Part shown: one piece after another, positions 1-9,800 of the stretch | How the letters are laid out: the number at the start of each line of letters is the position of its first letter | Position numbering within the stretch: position 1 is the stretch's first letter | Source of the DNA: SZUA-36 sp963704855 | GTDB lineage: Bacteria > Pseudomonadota > Gammaproteobacteria > Xanthomonadales > SZUA-36 | DNA: 64,000 bases | Direction: 5' to 3' | Assembly: GCA_963704855.1 (NCBI GenBank) | Contig: CAVPHY010000028.1 | Location: 992,001 to 1,056,000, forward strand | Program-made: the position numbers and the translations under genes | Notes under the pieces: generated by a model | Seen by the model: only the letters and a program-made list of their open reading frames with translations | The model's database searches: none | What the model was told of the DNA's origin: nothing

Positions 1-384
1 GCCGCGCAGAAACACGGCGCCTTGCAGAACGACAGTGGCGTGCGGTCCAATCTGCAAGGGATACTGACATGGTCCAGGCTGAATCCGGCCAAGCTGCGCG
101 GTGTGATGCCAACTACCTTGTCGGTGGATATGGACGATGTGTTCGCACATGGTGAGCCGCTGGCGATTCGCGTGCGGCCAAGCGGAGGCAACCCGGCTAT
201 CCAGGTCACGCTGAGCCCGATGGCTGGTGGTCTCCCCGTCAGCGATCGTTTGCAACGAAACAGGAACAGCGGTTGGTTTGAGGGTGAGTTCGACCTGGCG
301 CCGGGGCTGTGGCAGGTTTGCGTCGAGGCGAGTGGCGCCGAACCGGTTACCGATATTGCAGTCATGGGCGCAGCGGATGACTAG
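1..384 (+). CDS. 3' end of an unrecognised gene, cut by the window edge
   Basis: This reading frame is already open at base 1 and ends at the TAG at 382-384, so at least 127 codons of a longer protein are visible. A TTG at 22 could start translation, but nothing closes the frame upstream of it. I recognise no domain. The His/Asn/Asp-containing stretch at the left edge could be the end of an alpha/beta hydrolase, but that is a guess. The stop lies 8 bp inside the next gene, whose ATG is at 377, so the two were probably translationally coupled and this protein may be a partner of the CHAT proteins that follow. Confidence 0.5.
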   Translation, partial: AAQKHGALQNDSGVRSNLQGILTWSRLNPAKLRGVMPTTLSVDMDDVFAHGEPLAIRVRPSGGNPAIQVTLSPMAGGLPVSDRLQRNRNSGWFEGEFDLAPGLWQVCVEASGAEPVTDIAVMGAADD

Positions 385-2356
385 CGACAAGTCTGATTCG
401 CTTGGCTGGTCACATGATTTTGTGGTTCTCGACGCCCGCTCGAGCGTTTCCGAAGCCGCCGGGCTACTCGCCGACACAACGGCCGCGTGGGTCGTCTTTC
501 ATGATGAAAACGAGGAAACCTATTTCGCCTGCAAGACCGCCGCCAGCCTGCAGGTGCTCAACAGCTGGCGCGGTATCTTTGCCCACACTGGACCAGACGA
601 ACCCGTCGGCATCGCGCTTCAGCTGGATCGCTCCAGGCAGAGTGTGATGATAGACAATCTCGCTGCGCTGACGACGGTGGCGGTCGAGCCGAAGATGCAT
701 TACATGCACTTTGCAAAGTTGGGGAATCTGCGTTTGCCGATCGCACCTTTTCTTCTTGTCGAAGGTGCCGGATCCATGGCAATCGGCGCGCCGGAAATGG
801 AACGTCCCGCGTCCCGCTCCACATCCGTAAAATCCGTTTCCGGGTCAACTCCGGGTCAATCGCCAGCGGTTGACGAAGGTGCCTGTCCGGTCCGGTATCC
901 GTCGATCCGGAGCGATCAGCCGCCGGCTGCCGGTACGAGGGTCGTTTTTAGCGTCGATGCCTTGCTCGAGCCGGATGCGAGCACCGAGGGTGCTGCGCTG
1001 GATTTGGAAATGGACGATTCCGATTGGCAGGAACACACGCTGATCGTGTTTGTCGAGCGCGTACATTGATTTCGACAACGATGGCCGTGGCGAGCTCGTT
1101 ATCCGGCGTAACCAGGCTTCGATTGCCGCGACGGTTAGCGGGACTATTGATGTCAACTTGCCGGCGAATACCAGCATCGCTGTGGCCGCAGTTTTTTTCG
1201 ATGGGGTCCGGTTCTGCGGCAGTGCGCAGCGCGTGTTTTCTGCGTCCTTGGGCGATGCAGAAGCGCCAACGCGGACGCGCTCAATGCTCGGTGTCGAACT
1301 GGGTGCGCAGCAACCCGATCTGACCCTTTATATCACCGAGAGTGATCCGGGCACATTGCTTTGGCGGCTGACCGTCGCAGAGTGAATCGATGGTCTGCCC
1401 GGCGAACTCAGCGGCACCACCACGCTGGGTCACACACCGGAAGCCGAGGCGAAAGCGTTGTTTGAGAGATACGCGCGTCTTGAAGAGGGTAAACATGTCG
1501 GGACCATCGAAGGTTTTGGCAGCGAACTGTGGACGAAAGCACCGCTGTTTTTCCAGCAAGCCTACTGGGTCCTGAACGACTATTACCCGAGGCCACTCAC
1601 CATACAGATCATCACCGATGAGCCACATGTGCCGTGGAAACTGATTCGGCCGGTGCGCGCGGATGAAAGTGAGATCCGTGAGCCGCTGGCGTTCATGCAT
1701 AACGTGGCGCGCTGGATAGAAAGTTTCGAAGGTTACATGCGCAACATATTACCCGCCGGGCGAATCTACACGATCGCACCAAAATACGAGAGTGCCAGCG
1801 CGGCGCCTGCCGCGTGCGGGCAGTGAATCGGAGGGTCTGATCGAGAGATTTTCAGCGCTCGCAATTGGTCTAAAGAAGAGGCAGCAGTGCTGGATTTCCT
1901 GGGCGATCAGGCTAAAGACAAAAAGGTAGCGTTGTTGCATTTTGCCGGTCACGGCGAATTCGAGGCTGGAGTGGCGACCAGTCCACTGATTTCACTTGAA
2001 GACGGAACGTTGTCCGCCAGCGAGGTCGGACGACCCGAAACCCAGTTGGGTCATCGTTGTCGCACGCTGGTTTTTTTCAATGCCTGCCAGGTTGGCTCGA
2101 GCGGCAGGTTGCTGGGCGGGGTCGGCGGCTGGGCCAGCGTGTTCCTGATCGCCGTTTCGGGGGCTTCATTGCGCCGTTGTGGTCGGTCGAAGACCAGGAC
2201 GCCAGCACCGTTGCCGAGGAGTTGCTGCAAGGCATCATCAACGAGCACAAACCGATCGGCGCCATAATGCGCGAGATTCGGGTCAAGCACGGTAAGACCT
2301 CGCCGACGTTTTATTCGTATCTTTACTACGGTGACGTCACGGCACACTTCAATTGA
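377..2356 (+). pseudogene. CHAT-domain (caspase-like) protein gene, multiply interrupted
   Basis: CHAT domains are caspase-HetF-type cysteine proteases used in bacterial conflict and regulated cell death. Translation from ATG 377 runs to about 1050, then continues one frame over to a TGA at 1383-1385, resumes in the same frame (IDGLPGEL...), shifts near 1795, shifts back near 1865 and shifts again near 2140 before the TGA at 2354-2356. Joined together, the pieces give an N-terminal region of unknown fold (residues 1 to about 330), then a CHAT fold with the His motif HFAGHG (about 1935-1960), the Cys motif FFNACQVG (about 2070-2095) and a terminal PLWSVEDQDAS segment. The catalytic pair is retained, so only the frame is damaged. 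The second CHAT gene starts 12 bp later. The family call is firm. Whether the lesions are biological or sequencing error is open. Confidence 0.7.
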
Positions 2357-2368
2357 GATTATCGAATT

Positions 2369-5300
2369 TTGTCTGAACAGCCGTCAGTTGTAGCACTTAT
2401 GGAACTTGCCGGGTACGTCGTGTCAGGACGTCTCGCGCTGAGCGAAGCGCTAAAAAAATTGCCCGATAAAGTCGATCTGGCCTCGTTCACGCTGAGCGAT
2501 ACCCAGGCCGTGGCCAAGGTGTTGTCACAGCTTGCCGCAACACGCTCTCGCGAGACAGGCCTGGCACTGGCAGAGCTGTCGCGGGCTGTCGCTGAAGCAA
2601 TGCCGGACGACGACAGCACCGACAGTCCGGTCAATCCGCTTGAACTCGGTTGGTTGCGAACCGTGACGGCTGCGCTCGTGGTGCAAGCTGATTGGGCATT
2701 GTACCGGCGCGCACGTGACACCGGTGCGCGACTGCTGCGACGGGCGCGACGGGCGCAGTCCGCGGAACTTGCCAACTGGACGCATGCCGAACTGGCCCAG
2801 CTGCACCTGCAACCGATCGTGGCACGCAATACCAGCGATAATCTCGCTACCGATACCGTTGTTCACCTGTGGTATGAGCAGGGCAGGGCCTCGAACGACG
2901 ATAATTGCCATCACTACCCGTTGCCGCAGCGAGCCTTCACGATTGCCGGTTGGCACTATCGGCGCGCCGCGGCATTGGCGCAAGGTGCAGATCGCGGTCG
3001 GGCCATCAAGGGTCAGGTCAACGCTTTGGAAATGCTCGGCAAATCCGGTGTCGATATCGATCTGGCCGGGCTGGGCAGGCTGGCGGGGGAGGCACTGCCA
3101 TTGCTGAATCCCATCGACGATTTTGTCGATCTGTCCTACCTGATGGGTATGCAGCTCAAAGCCGGCGCACCGTTCGAGCAGAAGATTGTCATGCAGCTTA
3201 TGCAATTGCCATTGGAGCAGTTTCTCAAGCGTGTTGGTCCACGCGACACGCTGACCGCGCATTCGAACCTGGCGGCATTGCTCGGTCCGAGCGACCGGCG
3301 CGCGGCGTTGCTGCTGGTGACCAAGGCAGCGCCGGCGCTGCGTGGGCTCGACGATGAGGCGTTAAGCGCGCGTTTTCACCACGCCATTTTGCATTCGCTC
3401 GCACATTTTCTCTGCGACGCGGAGCTCGATAAGTCGATTGGCCCTATCGAGGCGGCACAGCGGATAAAGGAACGGGCCGAGGTCGAGGATTGGTCGCTGG
3501 AAAAGATTGCCGGGGCATTTCTGTTGATGGCCAGCAGGAGCAGCGCGCAGAACCTGGAGCACGAAGGTTTGCGTCTGCTTGACGCGGCGGCCGCGCTGAT
3601 AGGTGAGGTGACCAAAGGTTACGAAGAGTCGCTGCAGTATCTCAGAATGGTGCTCTGGTCAGGTGCAGGAGTAAACGCCGCTGAAATAGAGGACGACCCG
3701 GAGGCGTTGCGGTGCTATGGCGCGGCATTGTCTTTGTCAATGCGACTCGGCTTTCGCGAGTTTGCCTTGAAACATCTTCAATACGTGGCAAAACTTGCGC
3801 AGCGTGACGATGGCTCCTTGACGCTCTCACTCATCGGTATTGCCTTCGAGCAGGGGCTGGCAATCGAGACCGTGCTGGGGAACAGGGCGTGGAATATTTA
3901 CAGAACATCGCCTGTGTCATGACCGAGCAGCAGCTCAGTAGCGGCGAAGCCAATGACAACCTGTTGCACCTGACCTGGCAGATTGCCAAGTCACGGCGTT
4001 TTGCGGCGGCACTACGCACTAGCGCCGCACGCCGGCTGGGTGCAGATGAACATTCCGACGCGTTGTTGAACAGCATCAGTGATCTGCAACGTGACGTGAC
4101 GCTCGCGCAGATGGGTTCAGCTCCCGGCAGCAAGCTTGACCGCACACGGAGGTTACTGGCGTTCGCGCGTTCGGCTCCGCCAGCCACTGGGGCGACACCA
4201 GTTGAACAACTGATCAACCTGCAGCATGCCTTCGATCAACGCCTGGAATACCGGCTGGCCCTGCTGAGTGATACTCGCGAGACGGAGATCGTTTCATTGA
4301 GCATGATTCGTGACAAGCTCGATGAGCGTACGGTGTTATTGCAGTTGTTCCTGGGTGAGTATGCCGACAATCGCGCCGTGTTGGCCCTGGTGACGGACCG
4401 TCATCGAAGTTCGCTAACCATTGTGCCCGAAGACATCGCATCAATGATGCAGTTCGATGAGGCGGGGCGGACCGAAACTGCCTATTCCTATGCAAATGAT
4501 ATTTACATGGTGCGCAAGGCCGTGGAGGACGGAGGTTTCGAGGGTCACGACCTGGAGTTCATACTGCATACCGCCGGTGGTGCATTCCTGCACGACACCG
4601 TTGGCAAAACACTCGACGAGATGCACGCCGGGGGTGCCGATCATCTGGTGATCGTGCCACATGGACCGTACCACTTCGCGCCGTTGCAACTTTTTGCACG
4701 TGGCGAGCGCCTGCTTGCTGACGACTGGATCGTGACCGTCCTGCCAAATATCGAGATGATCCAAGGCGCTGCCATGGGTGCTGTTGGGACCGGCACTGCC
4801 GCGGTTTACGGTCTGGGTTTTGAAGGGCCTGATGCGCCCTATGGTCTGGACCCGATACCCGGTGCCATCGACGAGTCGCAGAGGATCGCGTGTGTATTTG
4901 GCACTGACGCGGTTACTGACGGGCAGGCGACCGAGCAGCATCTGCGTGACACCCTCGGCAGCGTGCGCTATTTGCACCTGGCCACGCATGGTGCATTAGA
5001 TCTCGACGCGCCGGCTCTTTCTTATGTCGTCATGAGCCCGGCTGCGGGCTCCGATGGTGTGCTGCACGCACACGAGTTGTTGCAGCTGGATTTATGCGGC
5101 CTGGAGTTGGTGACATTATCGGCCTGCGAGACTGCGCTTGGACGGCTGGATCGCGCCGACAATCCGCGTGGCTTGCCGGCGGCGCTGTTACTGGCTGGTG
5201 TACAGACCATCGTCGGTACACTCTGGGAGACCCGGAGTGACACATCGAGGGCCTTTTTCGTGGAAATGTACAAGAAGTTGAAAGAGGGCAGGTCGCGCCG

Positions 5301-5394
5301 CGATGCCTTCCGCTTCGCTCAGGTCGATATTCGGCGCCGTTTTCCCGAACCGCGCGACTGGGCTGCGTTCTACTTGCTCGGTGCTTGGGGCTAG
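2369..5394 (+). pseudogene. Helical-repeat plus CHAT-domain protein gene with one frameshift
   Basis: The first segment (2369 to about 3890, TTG start; an ATG lies at 2399) encodes about 505 mostly helical residues, probably TPR-like repeats. The second segment (about 3889-5394, other frame) carries more helix and a C-terminal CHAT protease domain. His lies in LHLATHGALD (about 4975-5000), Cys in LVTLSACETALG (about 5107-5140), and the PRGLPAALLLAGVQTIVGTLW core follows. The two segments overlap near 3889, where the first runs off into NIYRTSPVS* and the second continues as VEYLQNIACVM, so one indel explains the split. A TPR-like region plus CHAT is a common architecture in which the repeats sense and the protease acts. 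The gene starts 12 bp after the first CHAT gene and was presumably co-transcribed with it. Confidence 0.72.
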
Positions 5395-5513
5395 AGGGAA
5401 AACATCTTTTTGTGATCAGATGGTAGTGCTCAGACATCCCTGACTGTCGCCAGGGAAACATACCATCGGAGAGAGAAAGTGGAATACGCCGGTCATGATC
5501 ACACCGACTTTGC

Positions 5514-5548
5514 TTTTGAAGACCCGGATAAAGGATAGAAAAGCCCCG
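5514..5548. repeat. Dispersed 35-nt repeat, copy 1
   Basis: This stretch (begins TTTTGAAGACCCGGATAA, ends GAAAAGCCCCG) matches 14935-14970 at all but three positions plus one inserted A, in the same orientation. The two copies bracket about 9.4 kb of secreted-protein genes. The second copy overlaps a terminator, so the element may be a recurrent terminator-associated sequence. Confidence 0.6.
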
Positions 5549-5554
5549 CTTTTC
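5538..5554. terminator. Possible terminator hairpin
   Basis: GAAAAGC-CCC-GCTTTTC is a perfect 7-bp stem with a 3-nt loop, 144 bp after the CHAT stop. The stem ends supply short A and T runs on either strand, but no separate T tract follows, so terminator activity is plausible rather than clear. Confidence 0.35.
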
Positions 5555-5751
5555 GCGTTTGGGTGTCCGTGCTTTTTCATCCGGGCTTGTTCCCGGCAAA
5601 AATAAACAAACTTGCTATACTTATTATTAAGCAGGGCAAACAATGTAGTTTTGTTACTGGGATCAGATGCAAGTTTTTAGCAGAGTGTCTGACAGTTAGA
5701 TATACCGCTCAATATCAACAGTTTGCCCGAATATGGAGAAAGGAGTCTCTA

Positions 5752-5910
5752 ATGCTCGAACGCAACCTGCTTGCGAAGATAGCAGTCTTCCATCAAATAC
5801 GCCATGCAAACACGGGCAACATCGCCACTCATTGTCTAAAATTTCCGAAAGCGTCTCATTTTGTTCGCCTTCCTAATGTATTTAACAAAGTCCGGTACCA
5901 GACTTTTTAA
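5752..5910 (+). CDS. Putative 52-residue small protein
   Basis: The ATG at 5752 is preceded by a strong Shine-Dalgarno (GAAAGGAG, 6 nt upstream) and opens a 52-codon frame ending at 5910. The product is basic, has no signal peptide or membrane helix and resembles nothing I know. The next gene begins 16 bp later. It could be a short translated leader of that gene. The only support is the ribosome binding site and the position. Confidence 0.3.
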   Translation: MLERNLLAKIAVFHQIRHANTGNIATHCLKFPKASHFVRLPNVFNKVRYQTF

Positions 5911-5926
5911 CCCCGGGGTATTATTT

Positions 5927-6799
5927 ATGAACACCAGATTTATAGTTCTAGCAGCCTGTACAGGATTCTTAACCATAGTGTCGGGTGCCATGGTCTTCGC
6001 GCAAAATCGTCCCGTCATTGCTCCGCAAACAGCTCTGCCTCCGGAGGTCACGCTTCAAACCTTGCGGTTTCGAGACGCTCAGGAGATCGATACCACGCTT
6101 AATGCGCAAGTGGGCCAACTGGCTATCAGGCCGGTAGAACTGTCGGTCGCGAACCGTAGCAAGCCCGAAATATCTTGCAATTACTCATGTAGTGCATACG
6201 AGCCCGGTAAGGGGTCGCTTGATTTAACGTGGGCGGAGACTCTCAGTGCATCTGCGACCAGCAGCGCCGATACTGCGGCGGTGCAACGTAAGCTGCGACT
6301 CGATATATCTGGCACCGCCAGCGGTTTTCAAGAGGATCGCTACGGCACCATTAAGCTCAGTCAAATCCCGGAATTACCCAGAGTGCAAGTTCCGGCAAAC
6401 ACACCGCCCGGCACAGCTGCTATCACTGACAGACCATCACCGGTATTACTGAGGTTCGTTGAGGCGGGCCGGATTGTCCAGCGGCCTCCCAACTTGCCCG
6501 TGTTTAAATCCCCCAACGACTTGAACCTGTCGATAGCGGGCACGACAGTGCCTGATGCGGTTCGCCAGACGGTACAAAATGACCTGATCACAGGTGGGTT
6601 GAGTCAGGTGCAGCTGATGTCGAAATCGATCCGGTCATTGCACCAGAAGCCTTATCAAAATGTATCTATGGAGGGACTGCAACCTGCGCTTAGCTACCGA
6701 TTCCGGCTGGTTGAAGAAAAGGACAACTCCGCAGAGACCTTGGCGCAACAGATTTGCCATATACCCGTTTGCCCCGTGGATTACGTTGATATTCCATAA
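5927..6799 (+). CDS. Secreted hypothetical protein (290 aa)
   Basis: I start the gene at ATG 5927 because the residues that follow (MNTRFIVLAACTGFLTIV) form a signal peptide ending near AMVFAQ; an upstream extension in the same frame would place non-signal sequence in front of it. The mature protein has a Cys pair (SCNYSCSAYEPG, about residue 75) that looks like a short disulfide loop and a second C-terminal pair (ICHIPVC). The middle is rich in Ser, Thr and Pro and reads as beta structure. No enzyme motif is visible. The BNR/CPGW-repeat gene starts 67 bp downstream on the same strand, so the two may form an exported pair. Function unknown. Confidence 0.7.
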   Translation: MNTRFIVLAACTGFLTIVSGAMVFAQNRPVIAPQTALPPEVTLQTLRFRDAQEIDTTLNAQVGQLAIRPVELSVANRSKPEISCNYSCSAYEPGKGSLDLTWAETLSASATSSADTAAVQRKLRLDISGTASGFQEDRYGTIKLSQIPELPRVQVPANTPPGTAAITDRPSPVLLRFVEAGRIVQRPPNLPVFKSPNDLNLSIAGTTVPDAVRQTVQNDLITGGLSQVQLMSKSIRSLHQKPYQNVSMEGLQPALSYRFRLVEEKDNSAETLAQQICHIPVCPVDYVDIP

Positions 6800-6866
6800 C
6801 ACTGTATACCAGGCAGCACCCAGGGCGGCACCTCGGCAAGCTGCAACATTTAGTCGGAGGTATCTC

Positions 6867-9800
6867 ATGACAATCACCAATCGCCTAAGTCAATCGTTAC
6901 TGATAACGATCATTGCCTCAACCTGCCTCTACGCAATAACCGGCAACCAGGCTAATGCGCAGATTAGTTCACGGGTCGTCAACATCAGCCCGGTATCATC
7001 TGATAGAGACGGATCAGATCCCAATAGCGCGAGTGGCGGGCGCGTTAATCAACTTGCCACCCATCCAACATCCGACGACATATTTTTTGCCGCCAGTGAA
7101 TGGGGCGGTCTGCACCGCACCACTGATGCGGGCCGTAACTGGACCTATGTACCCGGCCACCGCCCACAAGTCATGTGGGATGTGAAAATCAGTCCGGCCA
7201 ACGCCAATATCATGGTGGCAACTTCATTTTTCGATGGCAAGACCGATTCGCTTTCAGGCATCAATGTCAGTCGTGACGCCGGCGTGACCTGGTCGGTGCC
7301 GGCGACCGCGAGGCCGGATGCCGCTGACTGCATTACAGCAGCCAGACAAGCTGAGCGTCAGGCCTTCGGTATCGCATTTGATCCGGCCAATGCAAATCTG
7401 ATTTATGTCGGTACCAATTGTGGTCTGGCTATCAGCAATGATGCCGGTGTCAGCTGGGATTTCGTAGATCCCACTCCGGGCGACGGTGGTGGCCTGAATG
7501 TTTGGGACGTCATTGTCCACAACGGTGGCACCATTGATATTTGCGGTGACGACGGCCACCAGCGATCAACGGACGGTGGCGTTACGTTTGTAGCCGGCGC
7601 TGCGGAAGCAGGTGGCACCTGCTCCCTGGCGGTTTCGCCGGATGAGGCCAATGTTCTGTTCATGTCCGTGGGTACGCAGATTTTTGAATCACGAAACGCT
7701 GGCGCAAGCTGGCCTACAACATTTGTTAATCCCGGTAGTCAGGGCCGGGTTCCGTTTTTAAAGGTAAACGACCGCACAGGCGCCGCTTTTGACCTGTGGT
7801 TTGGCGATACACAGTTATTTCGTGCCGCCTGTACCACGCCTGCAAACACCACTTCGACCACCCGGCGATGCCCGGCCAGCAACACCTGGACCAACTCCCA
7901 GACCGGCAGCCATTGGGATGTGGGTGATATCACATTCGATACTGATTTGACAGTTGATGCCTGCCCGATACTATTTTCCAACGACGGTGGGGTCTACTTT
8001 AATCAACGTTCCGGTTCAAACTGCCATAGTCCGAGCTGGGAGCAACCTACCCAATCGGTTACAGCGTTGTGGCTGTGGGACATGGACGGAAATGTTCGTG
8101 CCGACCAAGGCGAAGAGGGCATCTATATGGGTCAACAGGACTCCGGTGCGTTCGGTACCCGTCAAGGTGCCGGTACCACCCCTGGCTGGCGGAGTCCTGG
8201 TTGTTGTGACGTATTTGATGTGGAGGCCGAGGCTAATCGCGTCGTTTATACCTTGTGCTGCCGAACAACCCCGCCAGGTACGCGTATGTTTCTCGATGGC
8301 GATGACATGAATGGCGGCTCGGAAATATCAGTCGCAAGCCGACCGCCGGGTGCGATAGCATCGTTTCGGGACATGGATGCGCTCAGCAACTACGCCCCTA
8401 ATAGCTATGCGGTAGTCACCTCAACCGGCGTTTTCTTTACCACCAACATCGCCGCAGGAACGATTAACTGGCAAAACCTCGGAACATCTCCGCCTGCCGG
8501 CATCTGCGGAATCTATTCGAGCACGCGCAATGACGGCACGCCCGTGTTCACTGCCAAAGCGGGTGGCTGCGGTCTCGGAACCAGCGGTGCATTGTGGCAG
8601 CATACAGGCGCCACAACGACCGGTAACTGGGTGCAGATCCAACGCAACACGCAAAATACCTTTGGTGCATTCGGGGTCAACCCGGTGGATCCCAATCATA
8701 TCATCGCTAATGATATGTCGGGCGCCACACCCACGATGGTTCGGACCACCAATGGCGGCACCAACTGGACCGTTCTCGGCAATCTAAACACGATGCTCAC
8801 CGGTAACAACGATTTTCTACTGCAAGTGCAAACCGGTCCTCGGCCTGGTGGCAACGGATACACCCAGGCATCCATGGTCGCTATCAATCCCGCCAATCGC
8901 AATATGATTGTCGTTGGAGCTCAGGACTCGGGCGTATTTCTGTCAGTGGACGGTGGTACCGATTGGAAGTTGCTCACCGACCCGCGCACCAACAACGTAG
9001 CCCGCCCACATATATCGCGACCTTTGTTCGCACATTTTGAACCACTTGGAAACGCCCGCACCAACCTGTATGTCGGGGCACGGGGGCGTGGCGCATGGCG
9101 GATTACAGTCGATGTGGAAAACCGCTGGGCCGGTTCCATATGGCGCCATACTGGCACCGCATGTAGCGGGGATTCATGTCCGGGTTGGCACAAGTACGAC
9201 AATAACGTGAGAACGGTGGATATTGCCGCCGGCAGTGATAATAACCTTTACCAGTTGCATTTCGATGGCACGATCTGGCGATCCAACGGTACTGCGTGTT
9301 CGGGTGATAGCTGCCCTGGTTGGCAAAAGCTCGATAACAATCCGAAGACATTGGCGATTGCGGCTGGCGGTAACGCGCTATATCAGCTGCATAATGACGG
9401 CGGTATCTGGCGCTTTACGGGTACACCTTGCACCGGTGATAGCTGTCCGGGCTGGACCCGGCTGGATAATAACCGCGGCACAGTTGCGATCGAGGCCAGT
9501 GGCAACAACCTTTACCAGCTTCATCGTGACGGAAAGATATGGAGCTCAACAGGTGGCTCATGTTCGGGGGAATCCTGCCCGGGCTGGCGGATGCTGGACA
9601 ACAATTCTCGAACCATAAGAATATACGCGACTGACAATGCACTCTTTCAGCAGCATGAAAATGGACAGATCTGGCGACATACCGGTACCGCTTGCTCCGG
9701 CCAGAGCTGCCCTGGGTGGGTCATGTTGGACAACAACCCCCGCACCGTTGACCTCGGCGTCAACGATGGCAAGCTGTTCCAGCGGCATCGTAATGGCGCG

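Larger units (their letters stand above)
5395..5751. other. Non-coding stretch after the CHAT genes
   Basis: No convincing gene is visible. The stretch contains a 35-nt dispersed repeat (5514-5548) and a GC-cored hairpin (5538-5554). A reading frame covering 5563-5751 has no ribosome binding site and no family resemblance. Confidence 0.5.

Noticed and set aside
1383..1385. In-frame TGA in the first CHAT gene as selenocysteine or recoding
   Set aside because: The same gene has four other frame breaks and no hairpin or SECIS-like context is evident, so simple damage is the better explanation.
5563..5751. Upstream extension of the small ORF at 5752
   Set aside because: The only good ribosome binding site is directly before 5752, and the extension overlaps nothing conserved.
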